39,751 bases of DNA from an uncultured Lachnospiraceae bacterium. GTDB taxonomy: Bacteria; Bacillota; Clostridia; Lachnospirales; Lachnospiraceae. The translations under genes were made by a program, and so were the position numbers. The stretch is from contig CAJJNI010000002.1 in the NCBI GenBank assembly GCA_905193085.1, positions 1-39,751 of the forward strand. The letters run 5' to 3'. The stretch's first letter is position 1. The number at the start of each line of letters is the position of its first letter. The notes below the pieces were generated by a model. It saw only the letters and a list, made by a program, of their open reading frames with translations, ran no database searches and was not told the DNA's origin. Positions 1-9,120 of this stretch are shown here, in pieces.

Positions 1-315
1 TGTTCCTGTTGCGCCATATAAATGTATCTCATCTGCTCCGGCTTCAATCGCACAATCAATGCCAAGTTCTGTGTCAGTTTCATCTTTTTCAGCTTTAAAG
101 CCTTCAATTTTTGTATTTATAGATTTGTAATAGTCTAAAATTTCTTTATCAAGCGTATCAAAATCACCTAAAATGATATCAGCGGCTATATCACATTCGA
201 GTAAATATGCCGCTCCACCGTCGATACCTATAACCAAATCATAATTTCCTTCTTTATATGATTTTTTAAGAAATTCTTTTTCTATACTTCCTCCGGCAAC
301 AAGAAATGCCTTCAT
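1..315 (-). CDS. thiN: Thiamine diphosphokinase, N-terminal part (cut by window edge)
   Basis: Transfers pyrophosphate from ATP to thiamine to make thiamine diphosphate in the cytoplasm. The ATG is at 313-315 and the frame is open for 105 codons to the window edge, so the C-terminal half is missing. Visible family motifs are VAGG near residue 6, the IGIDGGA strand-turn near residue 30, ILGDFDT near residue 48 and KDETDTELG near residue 76, all typical of the ThiN N-terminal domain. It starts 18 nt after rpe, and rsgA-rpe-thiN is a known Firmicute gene order. This supports the call although only half the protein is visible. Confidence 0.88.
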   Translation of the reverse strand, partial: MKAFLVAGGSIEKEFLKKSYKEGNYDLVIGIDGGAAYLLECDIAADIILGDFDTLDKEILDYYKSINTKIEGFKAEKDETDTELGIDCAIEAGADEIHLYGATGT

Positions 316-333
316 TTAAAATCCATCTCCCTG

Positions 334-1005
334 TTATTTATTCATCACACTTTGAAATTTCAGGACATTTTCTTCTATATTTCCCTTGAATATGGAAGTT
401 CCGGCAACAATAACATTCGCTCCTGCATCTAAAACAATTGGAAGTGTCTCATCATTAATTCCGCCATCAACTTCAATGCAGATATTTCTGCCGCCACTCT
501 GTATTTTATCTTTCAGACTTCTTATTTTTTCTGTAGATTCTTCTATATAAGCCTGTCCGCCAAAGCCCGGATTAACTGTCATAATAAGTACCATATCAAT
601 GTAATTCATTACATAATCCAAAACATTTAACGGAGTTGCAGGGTTAAGTGCAACAGAAGCACTAAGCCCCAAATCTTTAATTTCTTTTAATACCCTGTTT
701 AAGTGTGTGCAGCATTCTGCATGTACAGTAATGTTATCGGCACCGCATTTTGCAAATTCTTCTATATATCTTCCTGGTTCATCAACCATAAGATGAACAT
801 CAAAAGGCATGTCTGTAATCTTTCTGATTGATGAAATTACCGGCATGCCAAAAGAAATAGATGGCACAAATGCACCGTCCATTACATCGATATGAAGCAT
901 ATCCGCACCTGCATTTTCTGCTTTTTTTATGTCATTTCCCAGTTGTGTAAAATCTGCCGCCAAAATAGACGGACATAAAATATTTTTTCTTTTTCCCCAA
1001 TTCAT
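334..1005 (-). CDS. rpe: Ribulose-phosphate 3-epimerase
   Basis: Interconverts D-ribulose 5-phosphate and D-xylulose 5-phosphate in the pentose phosphate pathway. It is a TIM-barrel enzyme of 223 aa, normal for the family. Visible motifs are PSILAAD at the N-terminus, HIDVMDG, the DVHLMV strand, TVNPGFGGQ and the phosphate-binding EVDGGI and GTSIF segments. A TTG two codons upstream (1009-1011) is in frame, but it lies about 1 nt from the AGGGGA ribosome binding site. The ATG at 1003-1005 is 7 nt from that site, so it is taken as the start. It lies 11 nt after rsgA in the same operon. Confidence 0.97.
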   Translation of the reverse strand: MNWGKRKNILCPSILAADFTQLGNDIKKAENAGADMLHIDVMDGAFVPSISFGMPVISSIRKITDMPFDVHLMVDEPGRYIEEFAKCGADNITVHAECCTHLNRVLKEIKDLGLSASVALNPATPLNVLDYVMNYIDMVLIMTVNPGFGGQAYIEESTEKIRSLKDKIQSGGRNICIEVDGGINDETLPIVLDAGANVIVAGTSIFKGNIEENVLKFQSVMNK

Positions 1006-1016
1006 TTTCAAATCCC

Positions 1017-1898
1017 CTAATATTTCTTTTTATTTTTTAATTCTTCTGCTAAAATAACATAATTGTCATACCTTATCTTACTTATCTCACCCTCATTTAA
1101 TGCAGCCTTGACAGCACAATCAGGTTCTTTTAAATGCATGCAGCATGAAAATCTGCAGCCATCTTCGTATCTTACAAATTCCGGATAATAATCCTTTAAC
1201 TCTTCATACTCAAAGTCTTCTATAAAAAGAGAGCTGAATCCCGGAGTATCCATAATATAAGTGTTATCTGTAATTTCTATCAATTGCGAATGTCTTGTAG
1301 TGTGCTTTCCTCGGTCAATCTTTTCACTGATTTCACCTGTCTGCATCTCATCTTGTGGTAACAGTGAATTTATAAGTGTTGATTTGCCAACACCTGACGG
1401 TCCTGCTACAGTTGTAGTTTTATTTTCAAGTATTGACCGCACATCATCTATACCCTGATTTTCTTTCGCACATATACACAAAACTTTATAACCGCAAGAA
1501 GAATATGCTTTCATAATCTCTTCAATTTCTTCATCACTTGCCAAATCTGATTTATTGAAACAAATGGCTGCCTCTACACCCTGTTTCTCCATTGTTACAA
1601 GAAATCTGTCTAGCAGATTCAGATTCGGAGCCGGCTTCTTAATTGAAAAAACTACAAGAGCCAAATCGACATTTGCTACCGCAGGTCTGATTAATGCGTT
1701 GAAACGGGGAAATATTTCAACAATATTCCCCGTTTTTTCTTCTTCATTTATTACATCAATTGAGACACTGTCCCCAACTAACGGTTTCATTTTATCTTTT
1801 CGGAAAATTCCTTTAGCTTTACACTCGTAAATATGTGAATTTTCGGCACTTACATAATAAAAACCCGCAATTCCTTTAATTATTTTACCTTTCAGCAT
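1017..1898 (-). CDS. rsgA: Small ribosomal subunit biogenesis GTPase RsgA
   Basis: Circularly permuted GTPase that acts late in 30S subunit maturation. An N-terminal OB-fold covers about residues 1-65. The G motifs appear in permuted order: G4 NKSD at 115-118, G1 GPSGVGKS at 166-173, and G3 DTPG at 217-220. A C-terminal zinc-binding segment has C248, C253, H255 and C261 in the usual C-x-H-x-x-EP-x-C arrangement. Length 293 aa is typical. A GGAG site sits 7 nt before the ATG. It follows pknB by 15 nt; this neighbour pair is widely conserved, and RsgA is a known substrate of PASTA kinases in other Firmicutes. Confidence 0.97.
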   Translation of the reverse strand: MLKGKIIKGIAGFYYVSAENSHIYECKAKGIFRKDKMKPLVGDSVSIDVINEEEKTGNIVEIFPRFNALIRPAVANVDLALVVFSIKKPAPNLNLLDRFLVTMEKQGVEAAICFNKSDLASDEEIEEIMKAYSSCGYKVLCICAKENQGIDDVRSILENKTTTVAGPSGVGKSTLINSLLPQDEMQTGEISEKIDRGKHTTRHSQLIEITDNTYIMDTPGFSSLFIEDFEYEELKDYYPEFVRYEDGCRFSCCMHLKEPDCAVKAALNEGEISKIRYDNYVILAEELKNKKKY

Positions 1899-1913
1899 AC
1901 TTCAACTCCGAAA

Positions 1914-3974
1914 TTATTCTTCTGAGAATACAACACTATAGTTTCCGGCTCTCTCTCCGTTAACATAGAGTACAACACTACCATTTGAAACACCGCTTGC
2001 ACCTGTTATCTGCAGTGTGTATGGGAATGCAGAAGAGCTTAATGTCTCATCAAGTATTGTCTTAGTTACTGTAGAATTATCTACTGTCTGTGTAAGTTCA
2101 ATTTTTACATTTCCACTTTCAAAGCCTTCCGGCAAATCAGTCAACGGAATCTTAAGAGAACCTTTCCATACATGTGTCTGTTCTTCTACACCTTTGCTTA
2201 ATACAATATTAACCTTTGTTCCCTTATCAACAGATGTTCCTGCCTGATAATTCTGGCTTAATACATTGCCTTCCTGAACGGTATCATCATACTGTGTTGC
2301 TGTCTCTACTGTACCAATTTCAAGACCTAATTCTTCTAATGCTGATTTTGCTGCGTCCTGTGGTAAATTATATAAATTCGGAACAGTAACTTTTTCTGTA
2401 CCACGGCTTAATACAACTTCTACTGTATCGCCTTTGTTGACAGCAGTTCCTGCTTCTGGATTTGTTGAAACAACTTCACCTAATGCATAGTCACTGTTAT
2501 ACTGATTATCTACAACTGTAAAAGTAAGTCCCATTCCCTCTACCTCTGAACGGGCTTCTGATTCTTTTTTGCCTTTTACATCAGGCATTGAAAGAGCTGC
2601 AGGTCCTTTACTGATTGTAACTTCAATTGTTGTATTTATATCTACGGTATCTCCTTCATTGTAATTCTGACGCATTATCTGTCCTTTTTCATATTCATCA
2701 GAATTTTCACTTCCAACTTCGAGTAAACCAAGATTCATTGAATTTAACATTTCAAGAGCTTCATCTTTAGTTTTTCCAAGAACTGAAATCATCTTGACTT
2801 TTCCTTCCGGAACTTCCGGCTGTGCAGTGGCTTCTGCTTTATTATTCTGATTTTTATTTGAAGATGATGTACCTCCAAATGATTTAATCAGTGAAAATAC
2901 AGCAAATACAGCTATTGCAAGGACAATTGCGCCCGCAACAATACCAAGAATTGTAAGTGTCTTTTCTAATTTCGGATTCAATTCTTCATCACCATCTTCT
3001 TTTTTATCCTTCGTTCCCGAACTCTTATTTATATCTACATCTTCTTTTTTTATTTTTTTATTGGCAGTCTCTTCTTTTATTTTCTCCACTTCTTCTTTGC
3101 TCATTCGTCTTGTTTTGCCATCCCCATATGAAACCATCTTTACAAAATCTTCATTTGGAGTTAAAAGACACTGCTTCAAATCTGCAATAAGCTCTGTCAT
3201 GTTTGCATATCTGCACTCCGGCTTTTTCATTGTACATTTAAGTATAATCTTTTCCAGAGCTATCGGTGTCTCAGGACGGACAGCATGTATGTCAGGGAAT
3301 TCATTCTGAATATGCTGTACTGCAATTGACACTGTTGAATCACCATCAAATGGAGGATAACCTGTAAGCATTTCATACATTGTTATACCAAGAGAATAAA
3401 TATCACTCTTTTCATCACTGTATCCGCCTCTTGCCTGTTCAGGTGAAGTATAATGTACAGAGCCCATTACATTTGATGAAACTGTGTTTGATGTTGCTGC
3501 CTTTGCAATACCAAAATCCGTAATTTTAACTTTTCCTTCTCCTGAAAGCAATACATTCTGCGGCTTAATATCACGATGTATAATATGATTCTTATGTGCA
3601 GTCTCAAGCCCCATTGATATCTGCATTGCAATAGAAATAACCTGTTTAATTTCAAGTCTTCCCTTACCTTCAATAAATCTTTTAAGAGTCATGCCCTCAA
3701 CAAGTTCCATAACTATATAGTAAAGACCATTCTCTTCTCCAACATCATATATGCTTATAATATTTTTATCTGTAAGTCCTGCCGCTGACTGTGCCTCAAC
3801 CCTGAATTTTGACACAAAATTAGTATCTTCACTAAATTCCTGGCGAAGTACCTTAATTGCCACATCACGATTAAGCTTGTGGTCTCTTCCTTTAAATACT
3901 TCTGCCATTCCGCCAGCACCTATTTTTTCTATAATTTCATATCTATCTCCTAAAAATATTCCTGCTCTTAACAT
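1914..3974 (-). CDS. pknB: PASTA-domain serine/threonine protein kinase (PrkC/PknB/Stk1 type)
   Basis: Membrane kinase that senses peptidoglycan fragments or lipid II through extracellular PASTA domains and phosphorylates cell-wall, division and translation proteins. The cytoplasmic kinase domain (about 10-270) has the Gly loop at 18-23, Lys41 in AIKVL, HRD at 133-135 and DFG at 153-155. A charged juxtamembrane linker (about 290-335) leads to one transmembrane helix (about 338-365). Three PASTA repeats follow at about 392-456, 457-525 and 526-597. An extra C-terminal module of roughly 89 residues (598-686) looks like a beta-rich Ig-like domain. The start overlaps the end of stp by 7 nt, implying translational coupling. 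Confidence 0.96.
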   Translation of the reverse strand: MLRAGIFLGDRYEIIEKIGAGGMAEVFKGRDHKLNRDVAIKVLRQEFSEDTNFVSKFRVEAQSAAGLTDKNIISIYDVGEENGLYYIVMELVEGMTLKRFIEGKGRLEIKQVISIAMQISMGLETAHKNHIIHRDIKPQNVLLSGEGKVKITDFGIAKAATSNTVSSNVMGSVHYTSPEQARGGYSDEKSDIYSLGITMYEMLTGYPPFDGDSTVSIAVQHIQNEFPDIHAVRPETPIALEKIILKCTMKKPECRYANMTELIADLKQCLLTPNEDFVKMVSYGDGKTRRMSKEEVEKIKEETANKKIKKEDVDINKSSGTKDKKEDGDEELNPKLEKTLTILGIVAGAIVLAIAVFAVFSLIKSFGGTSSSNKNQNNKAEATAQPEVPEGKVKMISVLGKTKDEALEMLNSMNLGLLEVGSENSDEYEKGQIMRQNYNEGDTVDINTTIEVTISKGPAALSMPDVKGKKESEARSEVEGMGLTFTVVDNQYNSDYALGEVVSTNPEAGTAVNKGDTVEVVLSRGTEKVTVPNLYNLPQDAAKSALEELGLEIGTVETATQYDDTVQEGNVLSQNYQAGTSVDKGTKVNIVLSKGVEEQTHVWKGSLKIPLTDLPEGFESGNVKIELTQTVDNSTVTKTILDETLSSSAFPYTLQITGASGVSNGSVVLYVNGERAGNYSVVFSEE

Positions 3975-4711
3975 TTTTTCACCTCATCAACAAATGGTTC
4001 TATTAATATAACCGCAATGTTATCCTTTCCGCCATTATTATTTGCACAGGCAATAAGCTGCTGCACTCCGTCAACCAAATCTTCCTGTCTGTCCACAATC
4101 ATCTGTATTTCATTATCTTCAACCATATTGGTAAGCCCGTCTGAGCATAGCAAAATCCGGTTATTTTTCTGCAGCTGTAATGTAAAAAAGTCAACTGCGA
4201 CTTCATCAACTGCACCAATTGCCCTTGTTATAATATTTTTATTAGGGTGAACCCTTGCACTCTCAGGTTCAAGTTCTCCCATTCTTACCATTTCTTCTAC
4301 TAACGAATGGTCCTTTGTTATCTGTGTGATTTTATCACCAAGCAGATACAGCCTGCTGTCACCAACATTTGCAACACATGCTTCATCTCCGTCTATCGTG
4401 CAGAGAACTATTGTTGTTCCCATCCCCGATAATCTGACATCTTCGTTAGCTTTTTCTATTAATTTTCGGTTAGTTTCCTCAATTGCCCCACGAATAATGG
4501 CAATTGTTTCTGTCTCGTCTGAATTTTTAATGGCATCAACTACGGTTTCTACTGTATATCTTGACGCAAAATCACCAGCATTGTGTCCCCCCATGCCATC
4601 TGCAACAATAAACAAATTAGGAAGCTTTCCCACCGGATTTTCTGATGTGAAAATATAATCCTGATTTACCTGTCTTATTTTTCCTACATCCGTCATGGAA
4701 AATGTCCTCAT
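3968..4711 (-). CDS. stp: PP2C-family Ser/Thr protein phosphatase (Stp/PrpC)
   Basis: Metal-dependent phosphatase that reverses phosphorylation by the neighbouring PASTA kinase. The PPM signatures are complete: DVG-x-x-R-x-x-NQD at the N-terminus, ADGMGGH with metal ligands around D38-G39, VGDSRLYL, CSDGLTN and GGKDN with D230. Length 247 aa fits the bacterial single-domain type, with no transmembrane segment. Its ATG overlaps the rlmN stop by one base (TAATG) and its end overlaps the kinase start. The three genes are thus very likely co-translated. Confidence 0.97.
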   Translation of the reverse strand: MRTFSMTDVGKIRQVNQDYIFTSENPVGKLPNLFIVADGMGGHNAGDFASRYTVETVVDAIKNSDETETIAIIRGAIEETNRKLIEKANEDVRLSGMGTTIVLCTIDGDEACVANVGDSRLYLLGDKITQITKDHSLVEEMVRMGELEPESARVHPNKNIITRAIGAVDEVAVDFFTLQLQKNNRILLCSDGLTNMVEDNEIQMIVDRQEDLVDGVQQLIACANNNGGKDNIAVILIEPFVDEVKKC

Positions 4712-5760
4712 TATTCCTTCACCTTCTTACTTTGCATATATCGTTTTCTAAGCTGTCCGCACGCCCCATCTATATCGCGGCCCATTTCTCTTCTTATGGT
4801 AACATTTATACCGGATTTTTCAAGCTTATTTTTGAAATTTTCAATAACTTTTTTATCCGATTGGACATATTCCCTCTCTTTAATCGGGTTTACCGGTATC
4901 AGATTTATATGGCAGTTCTTGCCCTTTAACATTGAAATCAGCTCTTTTGCATCTTGATCCGTGTCATTTACACCGCCCACAAGACTATACTCAAATGTTA
5001 CTCTTCTTCCGGTTTTATCATAGAAATAATCGCACGCTTCAAGTATCTCATCCAAATTATATTTATTAGCTACCGGCATAAGCGATTTTCTCTTTTCATT
5101 ATTAGATGCATGCAGTGACAATGCAAGTGTAACTGAAAATTCTTCATCTGCGAAACGCTTTATATTAGGCACAATTCCACAGGTAGATACTGTTAAATTT
5201 CTCTGACTTATATGTAAACCATGTTCATCTGTAAGCATTTTTATAAATTTAATCAGATTGTCGTAATTGTCAAAAGGCTCTCCGGTTCCCATTACTACAA
5301 CATTAGAAACTCTTTCACCTGTATGCTTCTGTATCTGGTAAATCTGCTCTAACATTTCAGAAGGCTTAAGCCCTCTTACAAGCCCATCAAGAGTTGAGGC
5401 ACAGAAACGGCAGCCCATGCGGCAACCGACCTGTGATGAAATACATACTGAATTGCCATGCTTATATTTCATCCAGACACTCTCAATTACATTATTATCA
5501 GGTAATTCAAATAAATACTTTCTTGTTCCGTCTATTTTTGAAATCTGGACATCTATCATTTTCAATGAAATACATTCACAGTTATCATTTAGTTTTTGTC
5601 TTAGATTTTTAGACAAATTAGTCATTTCATCAAATGAATCAACCATTTTAACATGCAGCCAGTCATAAATCTGGGCTGCACGGAATTTCTTTTCACCAAT
5701 CTGTTCACACCAGTTTATCAGTTCATCATACTGAAGTGAACGAATATCTAATTTATCCAT
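4711..5760 (-). CDS. rlmN: 23S rRNA (A2503-C2)/tRNA (A37-C2) methyltransferase RlmN
   Basis: Radical-SAM enzyme that methylates C2 of adenine 2503 in 23S rRNA, and A37 in some tRNAs. The [4Fe-4S] cluster motif C-x3-C-x2-C is at C113, C117 and C120. The GEPFDNYDN segment binds SAM. The C-terminal methyl-carrying cysteine is C334 in DGACGQL. Its length of 349 aa is normal. The phenotype-related paralogue Cfr is unlikely, because the N-terminal helical domain and the conserved housekeeping position between rsmB and stp fit RlmN. It begins 3 nt after the rsmB stop. Confidence 0.96.
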   Translation of the reverse strand: MDKLDIRSLQYDELINWCEQIGEKKFRAAQIYDWLHVKMVDSFDEMTNLSKNLRQKLNDNCECISLKMIDVQISKIDGTRKYLFELPDNNVIESVWMKYKHGNSVCISSQVGCRMGCRFCASTLDGLVRGLKPSEMLEQIYQIQKHTGERVSNVVVMGTGEPFDNYDNLIKFIKMLTDEHGLHISQRNLTVSTCGIVPNIKRFADEEFSVTLALSLHASNNEKRKSLMPVANKYNLDEILEACDYFYDKTGRRVTFEYSLVGGVNDTDQDAKELISMLKGKNCHINLIPVNPIKEREYVQSDKKVIENFKNKLEKSGINVTIRREMGRDIDGACGQLRKRYMQSKKVKE

Positions 5761-5763
5761 AAC

Positions 5764-7101
5764 TTAAGCCTTTCTTCTTAATTTTGCCACGAATGCACCA
5801 TCACCTTCATGTATGCCAGGAAGAAGCTGAAGCCACCCTTTAGTGGCAGTCTGTGCATCATTTATATTTGAAACGCTGTCTGAAAAGCTTTCTGTTTCAA
5901 AAGGAAAATTTTCAGTAAACCATTTTACATTATCCTGATTTTCTGTTTCATTTATTGTACATGTACTGTATATTAAGACACCACCCGGCTTAACATACTG
6001 CCATACAACCGATAATATATCTCTCTGCAGCATTGCAAGACCGGCAATATCTTCCTGCTTTACGCGATATCTTATATCTGCTTTTTTTCCGATTACTCCA
6101 AGACCGGAACAAGGAAGATCAGCAAGAACAATATCGTATTTATCCTTTGAAGCCGCATCAAAAATCTCAGCATTCATACATACTGCTTTTATATTTTTCA
6201 TATTGTTTCTTGAAATGTTCTCTTCAATAATTTCGACTTTGTTTTCTGATAAATCTCTTGCTTCAACAATGCCGCTGCCATTTAACATATCAGCAAACTG
6301 TATGCTCTTACCTCCCGGTGCAGCGCATACATCTAATATTTTATAATCAGGCTTTACTCCCGATATATTTACTGCCACCATGGCATCTATATCCTGAATC
6401 TGAAAATAACCTTTATTAAAACCGAATATATTTTCGATTGAATCAAATCCCGAAATAAATGCCGCCTCTTTAATATACTTACTTCTTCTGACAGTTATTC
6501 CCTGATTTTCCAGTTCAGAATAAAATTCTTCACAGTTTATCGCAGATGTATTGCATCTTATGCTTACACCCTGTTTTTTATTTATTCCTTCTAATATTGT
6601 TATTATTGTATCTTCATCAAACTGTTTTGACCACTCATCAATTATCCACTGTGGAATGGAATATTTTTCTGACAAAGATTTAAAATAAATATTATCTTTA
6701 TCCCTTGCTATATTTCTCAATACTCCGTTAACAAAACCTGAAAGCCCTTGAAAACCTCTTTTTTTGGCAAGCTTAACTGCTTCATTGCACACTGCAGAAT
6801 CAGGTACTGAATCCATATATAACAACTGATAAACACCCATTCTCAATATGTTTCTGACAACAGGCTTCATCTTATTAACTTTTATTTTTGAATATCTGTT
6901 TAATACTGCGTCCTCTAAAAGACGATATTCTACAGTTCCTTCAAATAATCGTGTAAGGAATTTTTTCTTTTGTACATCAATATACTGGTATTTTTCCAGT
7001 ATTGCAGATAATATAAGATGACTGTAAACCTCTTTTTCACAAGTTTCAAGAAGCATATCAAGCACAATCTCTCTTACATTCACTGTAGTTTTATCAGTCA
7101 C
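5764..7101 (-). CDS. rsmB: 16S rRNA (cytosine-967-C5) methyltransferase RsmB
   Basis: SAM-dependent m5C methyltransferase acting on 16S rRNA. An N-terminal NusB-like RNA-binding domain (about 1-130) precedes the Rossmann methyltransferase domain. The latter shows CAAPGGK (259-265), the motif IV cysteine in DLPCSG (C331) and the motif VI cysteine in STCT (C381). I choose the GTG at 7099-7101, which has a GGGGG tract 8 nt upstream. An upstream in-frame TTG at 7114-7116 has no visible ribosome binding site. The start overlaps the end of the metallopeptidase gene by 8 nt. Protein length is 445 aa. Confidence 0.94.
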   Translation of the reverse strand: MTDKTTVNVREIVLDMLLETCEKEVYSHLILSAILEKYQYIDVQKKKFLTRLFEGTVEYRLLEDAVLNRYSKIKVNKMKPVVRNILRMGVYQLLYMDSVPDSAVCNEAVKLAKKRGFQGLSGFVNGVLRNIARDKDNIYFKSLSEKYSIPQWIIDEWSKQFDEDTIITILEGINKKQGVSIRCNTSAINCEEFYSELENQGITVRRSKYIKEAAFISGFDSIENIFGFNKGYFQIQDIDAMVAVNISGVKPDYKILDVCAAPGGKSIQFADMLNGSGIVEARDLSENKVEIIEENISRNNMKNIKAVCMNAEIFDAASKDKYDIVLADLPCSGLGVIGKKADIRYRVKQEDIAGLAMLQRDILSVVWQYVKPGGVLIYSTCTINETENQDNVKWFTENFPFETESFSDSVSNINDAQTATKGWLQLLPGIHEGDGAFVAKLRRKA

Positions 7102-7786
7102 GGTCTCTTCCCCCAAATAGAATTATAAGTCTTAAAAGCTGTAATATAGCTGCCGCTGCAGATGCAACATATGTGAGTGCTGCTGCTGAAAGGACTTTTT
7201 TAGTATGTCCTAATTCTTCCTGTCCTAAAATCCCAAGATTTCCAAGAGCTGCAACGGCTCTTGATGATGCATTAAATTCTACAGGAAGAGTTACAAGCTG
7301 AAACAATACTGCAAGTGAAAATAATACTATTCCGGTTGTAACGAGCGGCTGCCATGATAAAAACAGTCCGGCAATAATGAAAAACCATGATGCACCTGAG
7401 CCAAAATTTGCAACAGGAACAAGTGAACTTCTAATCTGAAGCGGTGCATACTCTTTTTGATGCTGTATAGCGTGTCCACATTCATGGGCAGCTACACCGA
7501 TTGCTGCAACTGACATTGAGCCATACACACTCTCTGAGAGATTCAAAGTCTTATTTCTCGGGTCATAATGGTCTGTCAGACTTCCGCTTACTCTTTGTAT
7601 TGTAACATCATAAATACCGTTGGCATGAAGGATTGTCTCTGCCGCCTGTGCACCTGACATTCCACTTCTGCTTGCAACATTACTGTATCTGTTAAATGTT
7701 GATTTAACCTTGTAAGAAGCTGCAAGAGATAACAAAACACCAATAAGCACTAAAATATAAGTTGGGTCAAAATAATAATAAAACAT
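7094..7786 (-). CDS. Membrane zinc metallopeptidase (YugP / Zn_peptidase_2 family)
   Basis: Predicted membrane-bound neutral zinc protease of 230 aa. The HECGH zinc motif (in AAHECGHAIQH, about residues 96-106) supplies two histidine ligands and the catalytic glutamate. Hydrophobic segments at about 5-22, 130-175 and near the C-terminus would place the active site close to the membrane. The family is widespread in Firmicutes and its substrate is unknown. Its gene sits between fmt and rsmB, where many Firmicutes have no gene, 4 nt after a small membrane-protein gene and overlapping rsmB. It is probably translationally coupled to both. Confidence 0.9.
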   Translation of the reverse strand: MFYYYFDPTYILVLIGVLLSLAASYKVKSTFNRYSNVASRSGMSGAQAAETILHANGIYDVTIQRVSGSLTDHYDPRNKTLNLSESVYGSMSVAAIGVAAHECGHAIQHQKEYAPLQIRSSLVPVANFGSGASWFFIIAGLFLSWQPLVTTGIVLFSLAVLFQLVTLPVEFNASSRAVAALGNLGILGQEELGHTKKVLSAAALTYVASAAAAILQLLRLIILFGGRDRD

Positions 7787-7790
7787 AAGC

Positions 7791-8051
7791 CTAACCTTCT
7801 TTCTTTTTTAATTCAGCTGAAAGTTTATTTTTAAAATTTACTCTGAAAAATAATGGTGCCATAACTACAATCGGAAGAACATTACAAAAATATCCTATTC
7901 CATTTAATATATCAACCACAGCACCTTTATCTTCTGCAAATTGTGCAATCACATATTCTGCAATTATACATACTACAATTAATATGAGAGCAGCTATGGA
8001 AATTATATTACAAACTTTTATTTTCTTCTTAAGTGCTTCTATATTATCCAT
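7791..8051 (-). CDS. Small two-helix membrane protein of unknown function
   Basis: An 86-aa protein I do not recognise. It has a short charged N-terminus (lysines at 8-12), a hydrophobic helix at about 13-37, an acidic loop, a second hydrophobic helix at about 47-68 and a lysine-rich C-terminal tail. A strong AGGAGG site lies 6 nt upstream of the ATG. It starts 71 nt after fmt and ends 4 nt before the zinc metallopeptidase gene. This tight spacing suggests a partner or substrate role, but that is inference only. Confidence 0.75.
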   Translation of the reverse strand: MDNIEALKKKIKVCNIISIAALILIVVCIIAEYVIAQFAEDKGAVVDILNGIGYFCNVLPIVVMAPLFFRVNFKNKLSAELKKKEG

Positions 8052-8122
8052 TATTACCTCCTAAAATCTGTTGCTGCAAATTCTTATGTCAATACCAGAT
8101 TTTTCATACTACACATACAGTA

Positions 8123-9055
8123 TTATCTTTCATTTGTAAATACTGCTCCATCAGGAATATTATAACCTCTGAGGAAATCTTCTGCGGGCATTCTTTTCTT
8201 TCCTTCAAGCTGTATTTCTTCCAAAATAAGTTCCCTGTCTTTGGCAGCGACTCTTATACTTCCATCAGAACAGATAACTTCACCCGGCGTCCTGTCCGTA
8301 TTCTCACCAACTGATGCATGCCATATTTTAAGCATTTTTCCATTGTAAAAAGTATATGCACTTGGCCACGGATTCAAGCCGCGTATAAGCCGCTCAATTG
8401 CCGCTGCATCTGTATTCCAGTCAATGTTTCCAAGCTGTTTTGTAAGCATTTTTGCATAACAGCTTTCCTCATCATTCTGTGGTGTTTTTTTAGCTGTTCC
8501 ATTTTCAATCTCTTCAACTGTAGAAACGCATAATTTTGCACCCAACTCTGATAATTTATCATGAAGAGAACCACCTGTCTCATCTTCTGAAAGCTCTGTT
8601 TCTACTTTTGAAATCATGTCACCCGTATCAAGCCCTACGTCCATCTGCATGATTGTAACACCGCTTTTTTTCTCGCCATTTATTACTGCCCACTGAATTG
8701 GCGCCGCACCACGGTATTTTGGCAGAAGTGATGCATGCACATTTATACAGCCATATTTTGGATATTCAAGAAGCTCTTTAGGGAGAATCTGTCCAAATGC
8801 CACCACTACTATTAAATCTGCCTCATATTCCCTTAACTTATCCAGATTTTCTCTTTCTTTTATCTTTAAAGGCTGAAAGACAGGTATATTATTGTCAACC
8901 GCACACTGTTTTACCGGAGGAAACTGCATTGCCTTTCCTCTTCCCTTTGGTTTGTCAGGTTGTGTAACTACGAGTGTTATATCATGTCCCGCATCTGTCA
9001 ATGCTTTTAATGTCGGGACTGCAAAATCGGGTGTTCCCATAAAAATAATTTTCAT
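8123..9055 (-). CDS. fmt: Methionyl-tRNA formyltransferase
   Basis: Formylates Met-tRNA(fMet) with 10-formyl-tetrahydrofolate to make the initiator tRNA. The N-terminal Rossmann domain starts MKIIFMGTPDFA. The catalytic Asn105 and His107 lie in the NVHAS segment, followed by the SLLP folate-binding loop (109-112) and Asp143 in GLDTGDM. A C-terminal OB-like tRNA-binding domain starts near residue 205. The reading frame stays open 17 codons further upstream. The ATG at 9053-9055 has a GGAGG site 6 nt away and matches the family N-terminus, giving 310 aa. It lies downstream of def, the enzyme that later removes the formyl group. Confidence 0.97.
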   Translation of the reverse strand: MKIIFMGTPDFAVPTLKALTDAGHDITLVVTQPDKPKGRGKAMQFPPVKQCAVDNNIPVFQPLKIKERENLDKLREYEADLIVVVAFGQILPKELLEYPKYGCINVHASLLPKYRGAAPIQWAVINGEKKSGVTIMQMDVGLDTGDMISKVETELSEDETGGSLHDKLSELGAKLCVSTVEEIENGTAKKTPQNDEESCYAKMLTKQLGNIDWNTDAAAIERLIRGLNPWPSAYTFYNGKMLKIWHASVGENTDRTPGEVICSDGSIRVAAKDRELILEEIQLEGKKRMPAEDFLRGYNIPDGAVFTNER

Positions 9056-9120
9056 CAAATACCTCCATCTGACTTTAAAAATCAAGTTATAACCAAATGC
9101 TGTCACAATCTGTCAAATTA

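Noticed and set aside
1006..1011. TTG at 1009-1011 as start of rpe
   Set aside because: It is only about 1 nt from the AGGGGA ribosome binding site; the ATG at 1003-1005 has proper spacing.
2957..3309. Plus-strand open frames opposite the kinase gene
   Set aside because: They are low-complexity mirror images of the Lys/Glu-rich linker of the kinase and lack ribosome binding sites.
7102..7116. TTG at 7114-7116 as start of rsmB
   Set aside because: No ribosome binding site precedes it; the GTG at 7099-7101 has a G-rich site at good distance.
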